Below, piece after piece: positions 1 to 4,943 of a DNA stretch of 5,002 nucleotides (the stretch's first letter is position 1; every line of letters begins with the position of its first letter). The translations under genes and the position numbers were made by a program. Under the pieces are notes generated by a model. It was given only the letters and a program-made list of their open reading frames with translations. It did not search any database and was not told where the DNA came from. Source of the stretch: JAVVFH01 sp032250585 (GTDB lineage Bacteria; Pseudomonadota; Gammaproteobacteria; Xanthomonadales; SZUA-36). The stretch is taken from contig JAVVFH010000248.1 of the NCBI GenBank assembly GCA_032250585.1, positions 1 to 5,002 on the forward strand, read 5' to 3'.

Positions 1-135
1 CCTGGGGCGCAATCAAGTGTACCTGGAGTCGGGTGAGGCCGGCCTGGCCTGGAAACTCTGCAAAAGCCGCAATCAGCTGAACCGCTCTGCTTGGTCCGAC
101 CCGATCCCGGCCCTTCTGGCGATCCGGCCGGGGTG
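1..135. other. Left-edge segment without a supportable gene
   Basis: This stretch lies downstream of the minus-strand hydrolase gene. Plus frame 1 stops at 34-36 and plus frame 3 at 78-80. Plus frame 2 stays open into the antisense of the hydrolase, with a GTG at 17, but its translation is rich in Cys, Trp and Arg and looks like a shadow of the neighbouring gene. I see no minus-strand ATG. Plus frame 1 or 3 could be the last codons of a convergent gene that starts outside the window, but nothing is recognisable. A 10-bp palindrome, AGGCCGGCCT, sits at 36-45. Confidence 0.5.
106..132 (-). terminator. GC-rich hairpin just after the hydrolase stop; possible weak terminator
   Basis: A perfect 7-bp inverted repeat, CCCGGCC (106-112) and GGCCGGG (126-132), encloses a 13-nt loop. 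It begins 3 nt after the TGA stop (136-138) of the minus-strand gene. No U-tract follows in the direction of transcription, so it is not a canonical intrinsic terminator. It may instead protect the 3' end of the mRNA or work with Rho. In a GC-rich genome such a stem can also arise by chance. Confidence 0.3.
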
Positions 136-2676
136 TCACTGCTTCTTGTCGCGATACACCTGGCGCGCTTGCTCAAACTGTTCGAACACGTGCTGCTGCT
201 CGGCTTCGGAACGCCAGCCCGGCCAGGCTCTGGCCATCTCCTCCAGCCGGTCGATCCAGGCCAGTGCGTAGTCAGCCGATGCATCGTCCCGGATTGCTTC
301 ATCGCCGACCTGCAACCACACCGGGTTGGTCAGCGCCTGGGCATATTCCATGTCCAGCGGAAAGCGGTTGGCCGGGCTGCCTTCAGCGCGCAGGTGGCAC
401 CAGCCACTGTGTTGTACATCCAGTGGATGCGTCAGCTCGAGGTGGGTGGCAGACCCGGACAAGGGGAACGTTTTCACCAGCTCGCCATTGCAGTAGAGCA
501 GCACCCGGCCCACCGCGGTGATGGAGCGCAGCGTGCCGGAGACCGTCACGCTTCCCCCGCCTGCGGGCAGTTCGACGGTTTCACCCGGAATCGCGCCATT
601 GATGCTGAACTGGAGCAGCGGGCCCGAGGTCGCAAACGCATGCCCCTGTTTCAGCCCGTCGAACCAGGCCTCCATCGACAGCCCGCGATCGCCGGTATAA
701 ACATAGGTTCGCATGGAGCCCACCAGCTTGCTGCGGTGCAATGAACTGATGGAGTCTTCGCCACCGGTGGCGGTGACTTTCAGGCCGTTGTTCCAGACCG
801 CGTAGAGGGGATAAAAGCCCGCACGCTGGGCATCCGACCACTCCAGCGCGTCGCTTGTGCCCAGCGCTGCATCGACGATGAATCCGCGGCCGTAGCCCAG
901 GTCTTCGTCGATGGGGTCCTTATCGCCCAGGAAGGGGTGAACGTATCCGGTTACCGCGCCCTGGGCCCTGGCCTTGACGAACATGTCGGTGTTGCTCGGG
1001 TACAGGCTCTCGATCGCGGTGCCTTCGTAGCCGGTCACAAACGGCGATATCAGGTGTTCTTCCAAGCCGAACATGAACACATGGCCATAGAATGGCGGCC
1101 GGTACTCCTGGCCGACCACCACGATCTGGTCCGGATCCGAAGCCGGGTGAGCACCGCCGCCGGGCACGAAGTAATGATGATCGAGGATGCGGTTGTCCTT
1201 GTTGGCCACCTGCTCCAGAACCAGGTCCTGGTCTTCGGCGCGCGACATCATCTTCAGATTTTCCAGCGTGTTGTGCAGGTTGCCGCCGTAGTTGGCATGC
1301 ACATGGGTCGAGGCGCTGTACCAGCCTTCGGCGGCCATGTCGGCAATCCGGCCCAGCTTCACAGTGAGTTCAGCGGTCTGGTCTGCCGTGATATCGACTT
1401 CGAATCGCCGGGGTTGATACTCAAAACCCCGCACCACCATCAACTCCGCGCGGCCCGCCGGCAGCGTGACTTCGAAACGGCCGCTGTTGTGGAAAACGGC
1501 ATCGCCCTGGTTTCCCTGGCGCGCATAGGTCGTATCCGGTGCATAAAATTTTCCGTCCGCGGCAGTCAGGTGCACCCGGTTGGGCATGGGGTTCTCCGAT
1601 TCCGCATCAACTACCATTACTCGCAGTTTGCCGACCGGTCGCCGATAGACGCGCTCACCGATGTTGACCGGAGTGAGCTTGCCGCCATAGGTTTCCAGCA
1701 GCATCAACTGCGACACGCCGGGCGCATTGGACACAAAGGCGATCTGCTCGCCGTCGGGTGACCAGCGGGGATGAAACGCATCGTGTGCAAAGAAGGTTAT
1801 CTTGTAGGGCTCGCCGCCCACGGTGGGTTGCAGGTACAGGTTGTTGTACTGATCGGCGGCTCCGCTGGTGGAGGTATACACAAAGCGCTTGCCATCAATG
1901 GATACATCGGGACGCGTGCGGTAAAGCGTCTGTTCGGCCAGCACGGTGCGTGCACTCAGTATGCCGTCTTCGCTGGCCGGGACGCGCAACACATTGCCCG
2001 AGCCCAGCGGTACGCCACGGTTCGAAAGCAGCAGCAATTCGCTGCCATCCGGCAGCCAGGCAGGGGTGATATGCATGTCCCAGGGACCGAAATAGAGCCG
2101 GTCCGAGCCGAAGTCATTGTCGCGCGAAACCGCCACCGGCTCGCCGGACCACCGGCCGTTGTCAAATGCACGGATGTAAACGTTGAAATACCCATTGGGT
2201 AGCGTCGAGACGTAGGCAATGCGGCGGCCGTCGGGAGAAAACACCGGATCGGTATAGATCGCCGCATCATCGGTCAGCGCGCGCGTTTCGCCGCTCCGGG
2301 TGTCGAGCACTTCCAGTTGGATATGCTCACGGTCATGATCCGCGGTGTAGACGATCCAGCGGCCATCCGGTGACCAGTCGGGCGAGGAGTGATAGGTCTT
2401 GCCGTGGGTCAACTCAAACGCAGCGCCACCGCCCGGCGCGACTTTCCAGATGCTGCCCTGCATCGCGAACGCCAGCCACTTGCCGTCCGGTGACCAGGCC
2501 GGTGCCCAGGGGGTGGACGATGGCGCAGGCGGAAAGTAAAAATTGTGCATGTAGTTGCCGCCACTGAGCGCCGGCGGATACGCCGTAGTGAACTGGGCGG
2601 CAAGCGTACCGCTCAGCGAGAGCGCTAAAACGGCGAACAGGATGTGGGTCAGGCGTCTGGCTAAGGAATGTCGCAA
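136..2676 (-). CDS. Exported TolB-like beta-propeller / CehA-McbA family metallohydrolase
   Basis: The product is 846 aa from a TTG start. Residues 1-27 form a Sec signal: a basic start (RHSLARR), a hydrophobic core and cleavage near TLAA. Six PD40/TolB-type propeller motifs follow, SPDG at about 62, 102, 147 and 306, with variants LPDG at 208 and SIDG at 259. Residues 350-440 form a linker with a conserved-looking stretch (VHLTAADGKFYAPD). From about 450 comes a PHP-like CehA/McbA domain. Its likely metal ligands are the HVH pair H458/H460, E524 (GQEY), H532 (YGHV), H580 (GYVHP) and D641 (GGED). The C-terminus (about 675-775) looks like a beta-sandwich, starting at HAFATSGPLL. Known family members include carbaryl hydrolase CehA, so hydrolysis of an ester, amide or phosphoester is plausible; the substrate is unknown. 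The propeller may bind a partner or substrate. The TTG start is preferred over an ATG at 2763 because AGAAGGAG lies 8 nt upstream and a TATAAT box lies between the two. Family call is confident; reaction is inferred. Confidence 0.88.
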   Translation of the reverse strand: MRHSLARRLTHILFAVLALSLSGTLAAQFTTAYPPALSGGNYMHNFYFPPAPSSTPWAPAWSPDGKWLAFAMQGSIWKVAPGGGAAFELTHGKTYHSSPDWSPDGRWIVYTADHDREHIQLEVLDTRSGETRALTDDAAIYTDPVFSPDGRRIAYVSTLPNGYFNVYIRAFDNGRWSGEPVAVSRDNDFGSDRLYFGPWDMHITPAWLPDGSELLLLSNRGVPLGSGNVLRVPASEDGILSARTVLAEQTLYRTRPDVSIDGKRFVYTSTSGAADQYNNLYLQPTVGGEPYKITFFAHDAFHPRWSPDGEQIAFVSNAPGVSQLMLLETYGGKLTPVNIGERVYRRPVGKLRVMVVDAESENPMPNRVHLTAADGKFYAPDTTYARQGNQGDAVFHNSGRFEVTLPAGRAELMVVRGFEYQPRRFEVDITADQTAELTVKLGRIADMAAEGWYSASTHVHANYGGNLHNTLENLKMMSRAEDQDLVLEQVANKDNRILDHHYFVPGGGAHPASDPDQIVVVGQEYRPPFYGHVFMFGLEEHLISPFVTGYEGTAIESLYPSNTDMFVKARAQGAVTGYVHPFLGDKDPIDEDLGYGRGFIVDAALGTSDALEWSDAQRAGFYPLYAVWNNGLKVTATGGEDSISSLHRSKLVGSMRTYVYTGDRGLSMEAWFDGLKQGHAFATSGPLLQFSINGAIPGETVELPAGGGSVTVSGTLRSITAVGRVLLYCNGELVKTFPLSGSATHLELTHPLDVQHSGWCHLRAEGSPANRFPLDMEYAQALTNPVWLQVGDEAIRDDASADYALAWIDRLEEMARAWPGWRSEAEQQHVFEQFEQARQVYRDKKQ

Positions 2677-2684
2677 GGTACAAG

Positions 2685-2692
2685 CTCCTTCT
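2685..2692 (-). promoter_or_regulatory. Ribosome binding site that decides the TTG start of the hydrolase
   Basis: On the minus strand AGAAGGAG occupies 2692 to 2685, followed by 8 nt and then TTG at 2676-2674. This strong Shine-Dalgarno match at ideal spacing places the start immediately before a textbook signal peptide. The alternative in-frame ATG at 2763 would bury that signal behind 29 extra residues. Confidence 0.8.
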
Positions 2693-2737
2693 GGGGGGTG
2701 GGCAGCGGCTGGGGTGCCCCATTGCGCATGGCTGCTG

Positions 2738-2743
2738 ATTATA
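2738..2743 (-). promoter_or_regulatory. Consensus -10 box (TATAAT) for the hydrolase gene
   Basis: The minus strand reads TATAAT, a perfect sigma-70 -10 hexamer, about 62 nt upstream of the TTG start. No good -35 hexamer lies 16-18 nt further upstream (the minus strand there reads about GGTGTG), which suggests either an activator-dependent promoter or a chance match. Transcription would begin near 2731, giving a leader of about 55 nt that contains a TGGGG/CCCCA inverted repeat (2710-2721). Confidence 0.5.
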
Positions 2744-2780
2744 GAATATCTGGAGCCGGGCACACCCTCCGGTATATTCT
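2743..2780. promoter_or_regulatory. 38-bp dyad in the divergent promoter region; candidate operator
   Basis: The left arm AGAATATCTGGAG (2743-2755) and right arm CTCCGGTATATTCT (2767-2780) are near-inverted copies around an 11-nt centre. AGAATAT pairs with ATATTCT (7 bp) and GGAG with CTCC (4 bp). Between them lie C2750-G2772, a T-G mismatch and one extra base (T2773). The dyad abuts the TATAAT box of the hydrolase gene and contains the TATATT box of the dehydrogenase gene. A dimeric regulator bound here could control both genes. It is unlikely to act as RNA, since both transcripts should start outside it. No regulator for it is encoded in the window. Confidence 0.45.
2773..2778 (+). promoter_or_regulatory. 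Candidate -10 box (TATATT) for the dehydrogenase gene
   Basis: TATATT matches the sigma-70 -10 consensus at 5 of 6 positions and would place the transcript start near 2785, about 30 nt before the ATG. The -35 region is poor: TGGAGC (2751-2756, spacer 16) matches only 3 of 6 positions. The box lies in the right arm of the divergent dyad. A second -10-like hexamer, TAGAAT, lies at 2742-2747. Confidence 0.4.
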
Positions 2781-2803
2781 GCAGGCGAAACTCAACGAAA
2801 ACA

Positions 2804-2808
2804 GGGAG
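2804..2808 (+). promoter_or_regulatory. Ribosome binding site of the dehydrogenase gene
   Basis: GGGAG lies 6 nt before ATG 2815. It supports this start over the open-frame extension back to 2668, which would read through the divergent promoter region and put 49 unlikely residues before the signal sequence. Confidence 0.7.
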
Positions 2809-2814
2809 AAATTC

Positions 2815-3768
2815 ATGCCTTTTCCAGCGGTAGTCCTCAGCGCGGTGCTGCTCGCACTTTCATGGTGTCCCGCGACTCTGGCCGAGCCGGCGCCTGCACA
2901 GAAAGCGGTCCTGATTACCGGCGCCACAACGGGCCTGGGGCGCGCCATGGCCGAAATGATGGCCGCCGAAGGGCATTTCGTTTACGCCGGCGCGCGCAAG
3001 GACAAGGACATGGCCGAGTTGAACGCCATCCAGAACATCCAGGCCGTCCGGCTGGACGTGACGGACCAGGCACAAATTGACGCAGCCGTGAAGACCATCA
3101 CCGAAGCGGGTCGGGGGCTGTATGGCCTGATCAACAACGCCGGCGTCGCCGCCCTTTTTCCACTGGTGCACACGCCAGAGGAAGAGATGACTTTTTTGAT
3201 GGACGTGAACCTGTTCGGACCCTACCGCGTCACCAGGGCCTTCGCACCGCTGATCATCGAATCGAAAGGACGCATCAGCACCACCGGCTCCATCTCCGGC
3301 ATTGGCTCAGGCAGGCTTTACGGCCCCTACAGCATGAGTAAACACGCCATCGAAGCGTTCACCGACTCGCTGGCACTCGAAATGGAACCGCACGGCGTGC
3401 AGGTCAGCGTGATCGAACCGGGCAACTACGAGTCGGCTATCGGCGACAACTTTCTGGAGCGAATGCGGCAGCAGGGCTATGCCAGTGAAGATTCGCCATA
3501 CAAGGAAATCTACAACCGCATCGAGGGCTGGGCAGCTTCCGACGAGCCCGACGGCGATCCCCGGGAAGTCGCCAAAGCGGCCATGCTGGCCATGTTCGAG
3601 GACAATCCGAAGCGTCGCTACCTGGTCGTCCCCAACCAGGAGCAGGCCGCCTGGACCATCCGCAAAGCCATCGAAGAACTGGCGCAGCTGAACCAGCGTC
3701 ATGCCTTCAGCTACAGCCGCGACGAATTGGTCGAAATGCTGGATGCGGCGCTCGCGGAAAATCCCTGA
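2815..3768 (+). CDS. Short-chain dehydrogenase/reductase with an N-terminal export signal
   Basis: A 317-aa classical SDR, an NAD(P)-dependent oxidoreductase of alcohol or carbonyl groups. The cofactor-binding motif TGATTGLG is at 35-42, LDV at 80-82, the structural NNAG at 107-110, and the catalytic set is N132, S159, Y172 and K176 (YSMSK). EPG at 201-203 is the usual post-catalytic motif. R61 (AGARK) after strand beta-2 suggests NADP(H), by inference. The core resembles the 17-beta-hydroxysteroid/retinol dehydrogenase-like branch, but the substrate cannot be read. Residues 1-23 form a hydrophobic stretch ending in TLA before EPAPAQK, which looks like a Sec signal peptide although it has no basic residue before the core. 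C18 sits in LSWC, a poor lipobox. Exported SDRs are unusual because the periplasm lacks free NAD(P)H, so this could be membrane-anchored or keep a tightly bound cofactor. The gene is divergent from the exported hydrolase and followed by its own terminator. SDR assignment is firm; location is inferred. Confidence 0.92.
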   Translation: MPFPAVVLSAVLLALSWCPATLAEPAPAQKAVLITGATTGLGRAMAEMMAAEGHFVYAGARKDKDMAELNAIQNIQAVRLDVTDQAQIDAAVKTITEAGRGLYGLINNAGVAALFPLVHTPEEEMTFLMDVNLFGPYRVTRAFAPLIIESKGRISTTGSISGIGSGRLYGPYSMSKHAIEAFTDSLALEMEPHGVQVSVIEPGNYESAIGDNFLERMRQQGYASEDSPYKEIYNRIEGWAASDEPDGDPREVAKAAMLAMFEDNPKRRYLVVPNQEQAAWTIRKAIEELAQLNQRHAFSYSRDELVEMLDAALAENP

Positions 3769-3836
3769 GGCGAACAAAGAAGCGCCGGCTGAGTCGGAAT
3801 GAATCGGGCGACCAGGGGCGCTGCGCGTCTTTCTCA

Positions 3837-3879
3837 GCTCTCCGGGAATCGTTCACCCGGCGAGGGCAGCTTTTTTTTT
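3837..3879 (+). terminator. Rho-independent terminator downstream of the dehydrogenase gene
   Basis: CCGGG (3842-3846) pairs with CCCGG (3856-3860) across a 9-nt loop. After a two-base bulge (C3861, G3862) the stem continues with GCTCT (3837-3841) against AGGGC (3863-3867), including one G-U pair. AGC and nine T residues (3871-3879) follow. The structure lies about 70 nt after the dehydrogenase stop and points in its direction, so that transcript appears to be monocistronic. Confidence 0.75.
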
Positions 3880-3988
3880 ACGGATTAAGGGGAGTGGTTT
3901 TCCGTGCCGCCAAAGCGCTGCGCAAGCTGCGCTGCCCGAGCCGTTCGGAGCAGCTGCGGAGCTTCCTCGACCAGGATTGAGGTGAGGC

Positions 3989-4012
3989 TCCATGGGGCCG
4001 ATTCCATGGGGC
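3989..4012 (+). repeat. 10-bp direct repeat, two copies 14 bp apart
   Basis: TCCATGGGGC occurs at 3989-3998 and again at 4003-4012, separated by CGAT. Each copy contains the palindrome CCATGG. The 14-bp period is not a helical multiple, which argues against a simple two-site operator. It may be a small duplication next to the REP doublet. No function is assigned. Confidence 0.6.
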
Positions 4013-4042
4013 TGTGCAACGGTTTTTCCTGAAGCCTCGCCC

Positions 4043-4065
4043 ATCGCGGCTGTCGCCGCTCCCAC
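4043..4065 (-). repeat. REP-like element, first copy (inverted orientation)
   Basis: Read on the minus strand it has head GTGGGA, stem GCGGC, loop GACA, stem GCCGC and tail GAT (23 nt). It matches the second copy at 4103-4125 at 20 of 23 positions, and the three differences fall within the hairpin loop, as expected if the stem is what is conserved. Head-plus-hairpin elements of this kind are known as REPs and are mobilised in trans by RAYT (REP-associated tyrosine) transposases. No such transposase gene is in this window. Confidence 0.75.
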
Positions 4066-4068
4066 AGA

Positions 4069-4093
4069 AGCGCCTGCAAACTTTTGAGGCGCT
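4069..4093. repeat. Palindrome nested in the REP doublet spacer
   Basis: AGCGCCT (4069-4075) and AGGCGCT (4087-4093) form a perfect 7-bp inverted repeat. Inside it CAAA (4077-4080) faces TTTG (4083-4086), leaving only G4076 unpaired and CT at the tip. The two REPs and this palindrome are all centred near 4081-4084, so a transcript of the region could fold either as one long hairpin or as three small ones. Confidence 0.65.
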
Positions 4094-4102
4094 GCAGAAC
4101 GA

Positions 4103-4125
4103 GTGGGAGCGGCTTTAGCCGCGAT
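4103..4125 (+). repeat. REP-like element, second copy (direct orientation)
   Basis: Head GTGGGA, stem GCGGC (4109-4113), loop TTTA, stem GCCGC (4118-4122) and tail GAT. With the inverted copy at 4043-4065 and a 37-nt spacer it makes a tail-out, head-in pair, a BIME-like unit. In plus-strand RNA both copies form 5-bp GC hairpins. A run of A follows at 4127-4132; on the minus strand those T residues would precede the hairpin, so the unit is not an intrinsic terminator in either direction. Confidence 0.78.
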
Positions 4126-4233
4126 TAAAAAAGTGCCTGAACGGCATCTACAAGCGCCCAATGGCCCGCATAGATATCCCGCGTCAAAAGCCGCGCCATC
4201 GACGGCTGGGTAAGCGTAAGCCCTCCTGGTTCA

Positions 4234-4239
4234 AATAAT
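4234..4239 (+). promoter_or_regulatory. Candidate -10 box for the membrane protein gene
   Basis: AATAAT matches the -10 consensus at 5 of 6 positions, immediately upstream of the palindrome at 4241-4255, so the transcript would begin inside that palindrome. No convincing -35 lies 17 nt upstream (TAAGCG). An alternative is TTGCAA (4248-4253) with TCTAAA (4269-4274), 4 of 6 at each site with a short 15-nt spacer. Either choice puts the palindrome over the promoter core. Confidence 0.3.
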
Positions 4240-4240
4240 G

Positions 4241-4255
4241 GTTTGCATTGCAAAC
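4241..4255. promoter_or_regulatory. Perfect 15-bp palindrome; candidate operator
   Basis: GTTTGCA-T-TGCAAAC is a perfect 7+1+7 inverted repeat that ends 67 nt before the membrane protein start codon. Its AT-rich arms stand out from the GC-rich surroundings, and it overlaps every plausible promoter of the gene. The second gene of the unit appears to encode a winged-helix regulator, and such proteins usually bind short palindromes as dimers. Autorepression through this site is therefore the simplest reading, but it is an inference. Confidence 0.6.
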
Positions 4256-4307
4256 TGGTTTGTGGCAATCTAAATTTCGTTTCCACAACCGGGGCCGCTG
4301 GCGGCTC

Positions 4308-4314
4308 AAAAGGA
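4308..4314 (+). promoter_or_regulatory. Ribosome binding site that decides the membrane protein start
   Basis: AAAAGGA lies 8 nt before ATG 4323 but only 2 nt before the in-frame ATG 4317, so 4323 is the better start. The in-frame TTG at 4248 lies within the palindrome and is a poor candidate. Confidence 0.65.
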
Positions 4315-4322
4315 CAATGCAA

Positions 4323-4943
4323 ATGCAAACCGAAAATCTGGATGCGCTGGAAAAGCGCTCATACCTCACGGCCGTGGATCACGGCTTCTTCGACCTGCTG
4401 CTCGCCGCGGTGGTGGCGGCATTCACGATGGTCTTCACCGTTTCGCCGTGGTTCGTACTGGCCCTTTTTCCGCTGGTGATCGCCAAGCAGCCGCTGCTGA
4501 AACTTTTCAATCGGGAGGTCGTCGAGCCGCGCGTCGGGCATGTCCGGCTGGGCCCGACGCGTCTGGAGCAGATCAGTACCGCGCGCAAGACCGCCGCTTT
4601 GGCGCTCTTCGGTCTGGCGTTTATCGTCGCCAGGCTGGGCGATGTGGAGTCACCGATTTCCACGGCAGCACCAGTCGCATGGCTGGCGGAGAAACCCCAA
4701 ATTCAGATGGCCATCATTTTCGGCATCGGCACAGCCATTGGCGGCTGGCTGTTCGGCCTGCCGCGCTTCATGATTTATGGCCTGCTGATCGTGCTGGCCC
4801 CGTTCCTGGCCGCAGTCGCTGACCTGCCGGCCGGCACCGGCTGGACGTTCGCAACGCTGCTCATCCTGGCAATCGGCTGCCGGGAACTGTACCGATTCGT
4901 TCGCAAGCATCCGGCCGATGACGGAGGCTCGCATGGCTCGTGA
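4323..4943 (+). CDS. Multi-pass inner-membrane protein of unknown function
   Basis: The product is 206 aa with no cleavable signal. Hydrophobic segments lie at about 22-40, 43-58, 90-104, 128-145, 148-166 and 172-188, suggesting five or six membrane helices. Between the second and third is a basic loop, NREVVEPRVGHVRLGPTR (63-80). It resembles a PR-x-GYV-like motif that I recall from uncharacterised bacterial membrane proteins; this is recollection, not a search result. A second loop (105-127) is rich in Pro and Ala. The C-terminus is hydrophilic (RKHPADDGGSHGS). No catalytic or transport motif is seen. The last 11 nt overlap the start of a probable transcriptional regulator, so the two genes are likely translated from one mRNA and function together, perhaps with the membrane protein's stress or transport role controlled by its partner. 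Its start follows the palindrome at 4241-4255. Coding status is well supported; function is unknown. Confidence 0.82.
   Translation: MQTENLDALEKRSYLTAVDHGFFDLLLAAVVAAFTMVFTVSPWFVLALFPLVIAKQPLLKLFNREVVEPRVGHVRLGPTRLEQISTARKTAALALFGLAFIVARLGDVESPISTAAPVAWLAEKPQIQMAIIFGIGTAIGGWLFGLPRFMIYGLLIVLAPFLAAVADLPAGTGWTFATLLILAIGCRELYRFVRKHPADDGGSHGS
4923..4927 (+). promoter_or_regulatory. Ribosome binding site of the downstream regulator gene
   Basis: GGAGG lies 5 nt before ATG 4933, inside the end of the membrane protein gene. It shows that the short open frame running off the edge is a real gene start. Confidence 0.75.

Larger units (their letters stand above)
3880..4240. other. Structured intergenic region, no convincing gene
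   Basis: About 360 bp between the terminator and the next promoter region. Minus-strand open frames exist (3853-4161 and 3885-4079) but have no clear ribosome binding site or recognisable protein features, and the longer one runs through the REP doublet and the terminator. What it holds: a hairpin at 3932-3953 (CTGCCCGA against TCGG-A-GCAG), GCGCTGC-rich short repeats at 3914-3935, a direct repeat at 3989-4012 and the REP doublet at 4043-4125. A small non-coding RNA cannot be excluded, but no promoter-terminator pair supports one. Confidence 0.55.

Noticed and set aside
91..744. Long plus-strand open frame of 217 codons
   Set aside because: It is antisense to the C-terminal part of the hydrolase, whose conserved motifs prove the minus strand is coding; the translation has no recognisable domain.
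937..1761. Plus-strand open frame of 274 codons
   Set aside because: It lies antisense to the metallohydrolase and propeller domains and is explained by the codon bias of the real gene.
2668..2814. N-terminal extension of the dehydrogenase to position 2668
   Set aside because: It would be translated from the divergent promoter region and overlap the hydrolase start; ATG 2815 has GGGAG at 6 nt and begins a signal sequence.
2815..2880. Lipoprotein signal in the dehydrogenase (C18)
   Set aside because: The residues before the Cys are LSW; tryptophan at -1 does not fit a lipobox, and Pro follows the Cys.
4043..4125. CRISPR-like repeat array
   Set aside because: There are only two copies, in opposite orientation, with a palindromic spacer; no array or cas gene is present.
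4043..4132. REP doublet acting as an intrinsic terminator
   Set aside because: The T-run on the minus strand precedes the hairpins and no T-run follows them on the plus strand.
3853..4161. Minus-strand open frame of 102 codons in the intergenic region
   Set aside because: It runs through the REP doublet and into the terminator of the dehydrogenase gene, has no clear ribosome binding site, and its composition is typical of translated REP DNA.
4248..4322. Upstream TTG start for the membrane protein
   Set aside because: The codon lies in the palindrome that overlaps the promoter, and the extra 25 residues are basic and lack a ribosome binding site; AAAAGGA points to 4323.
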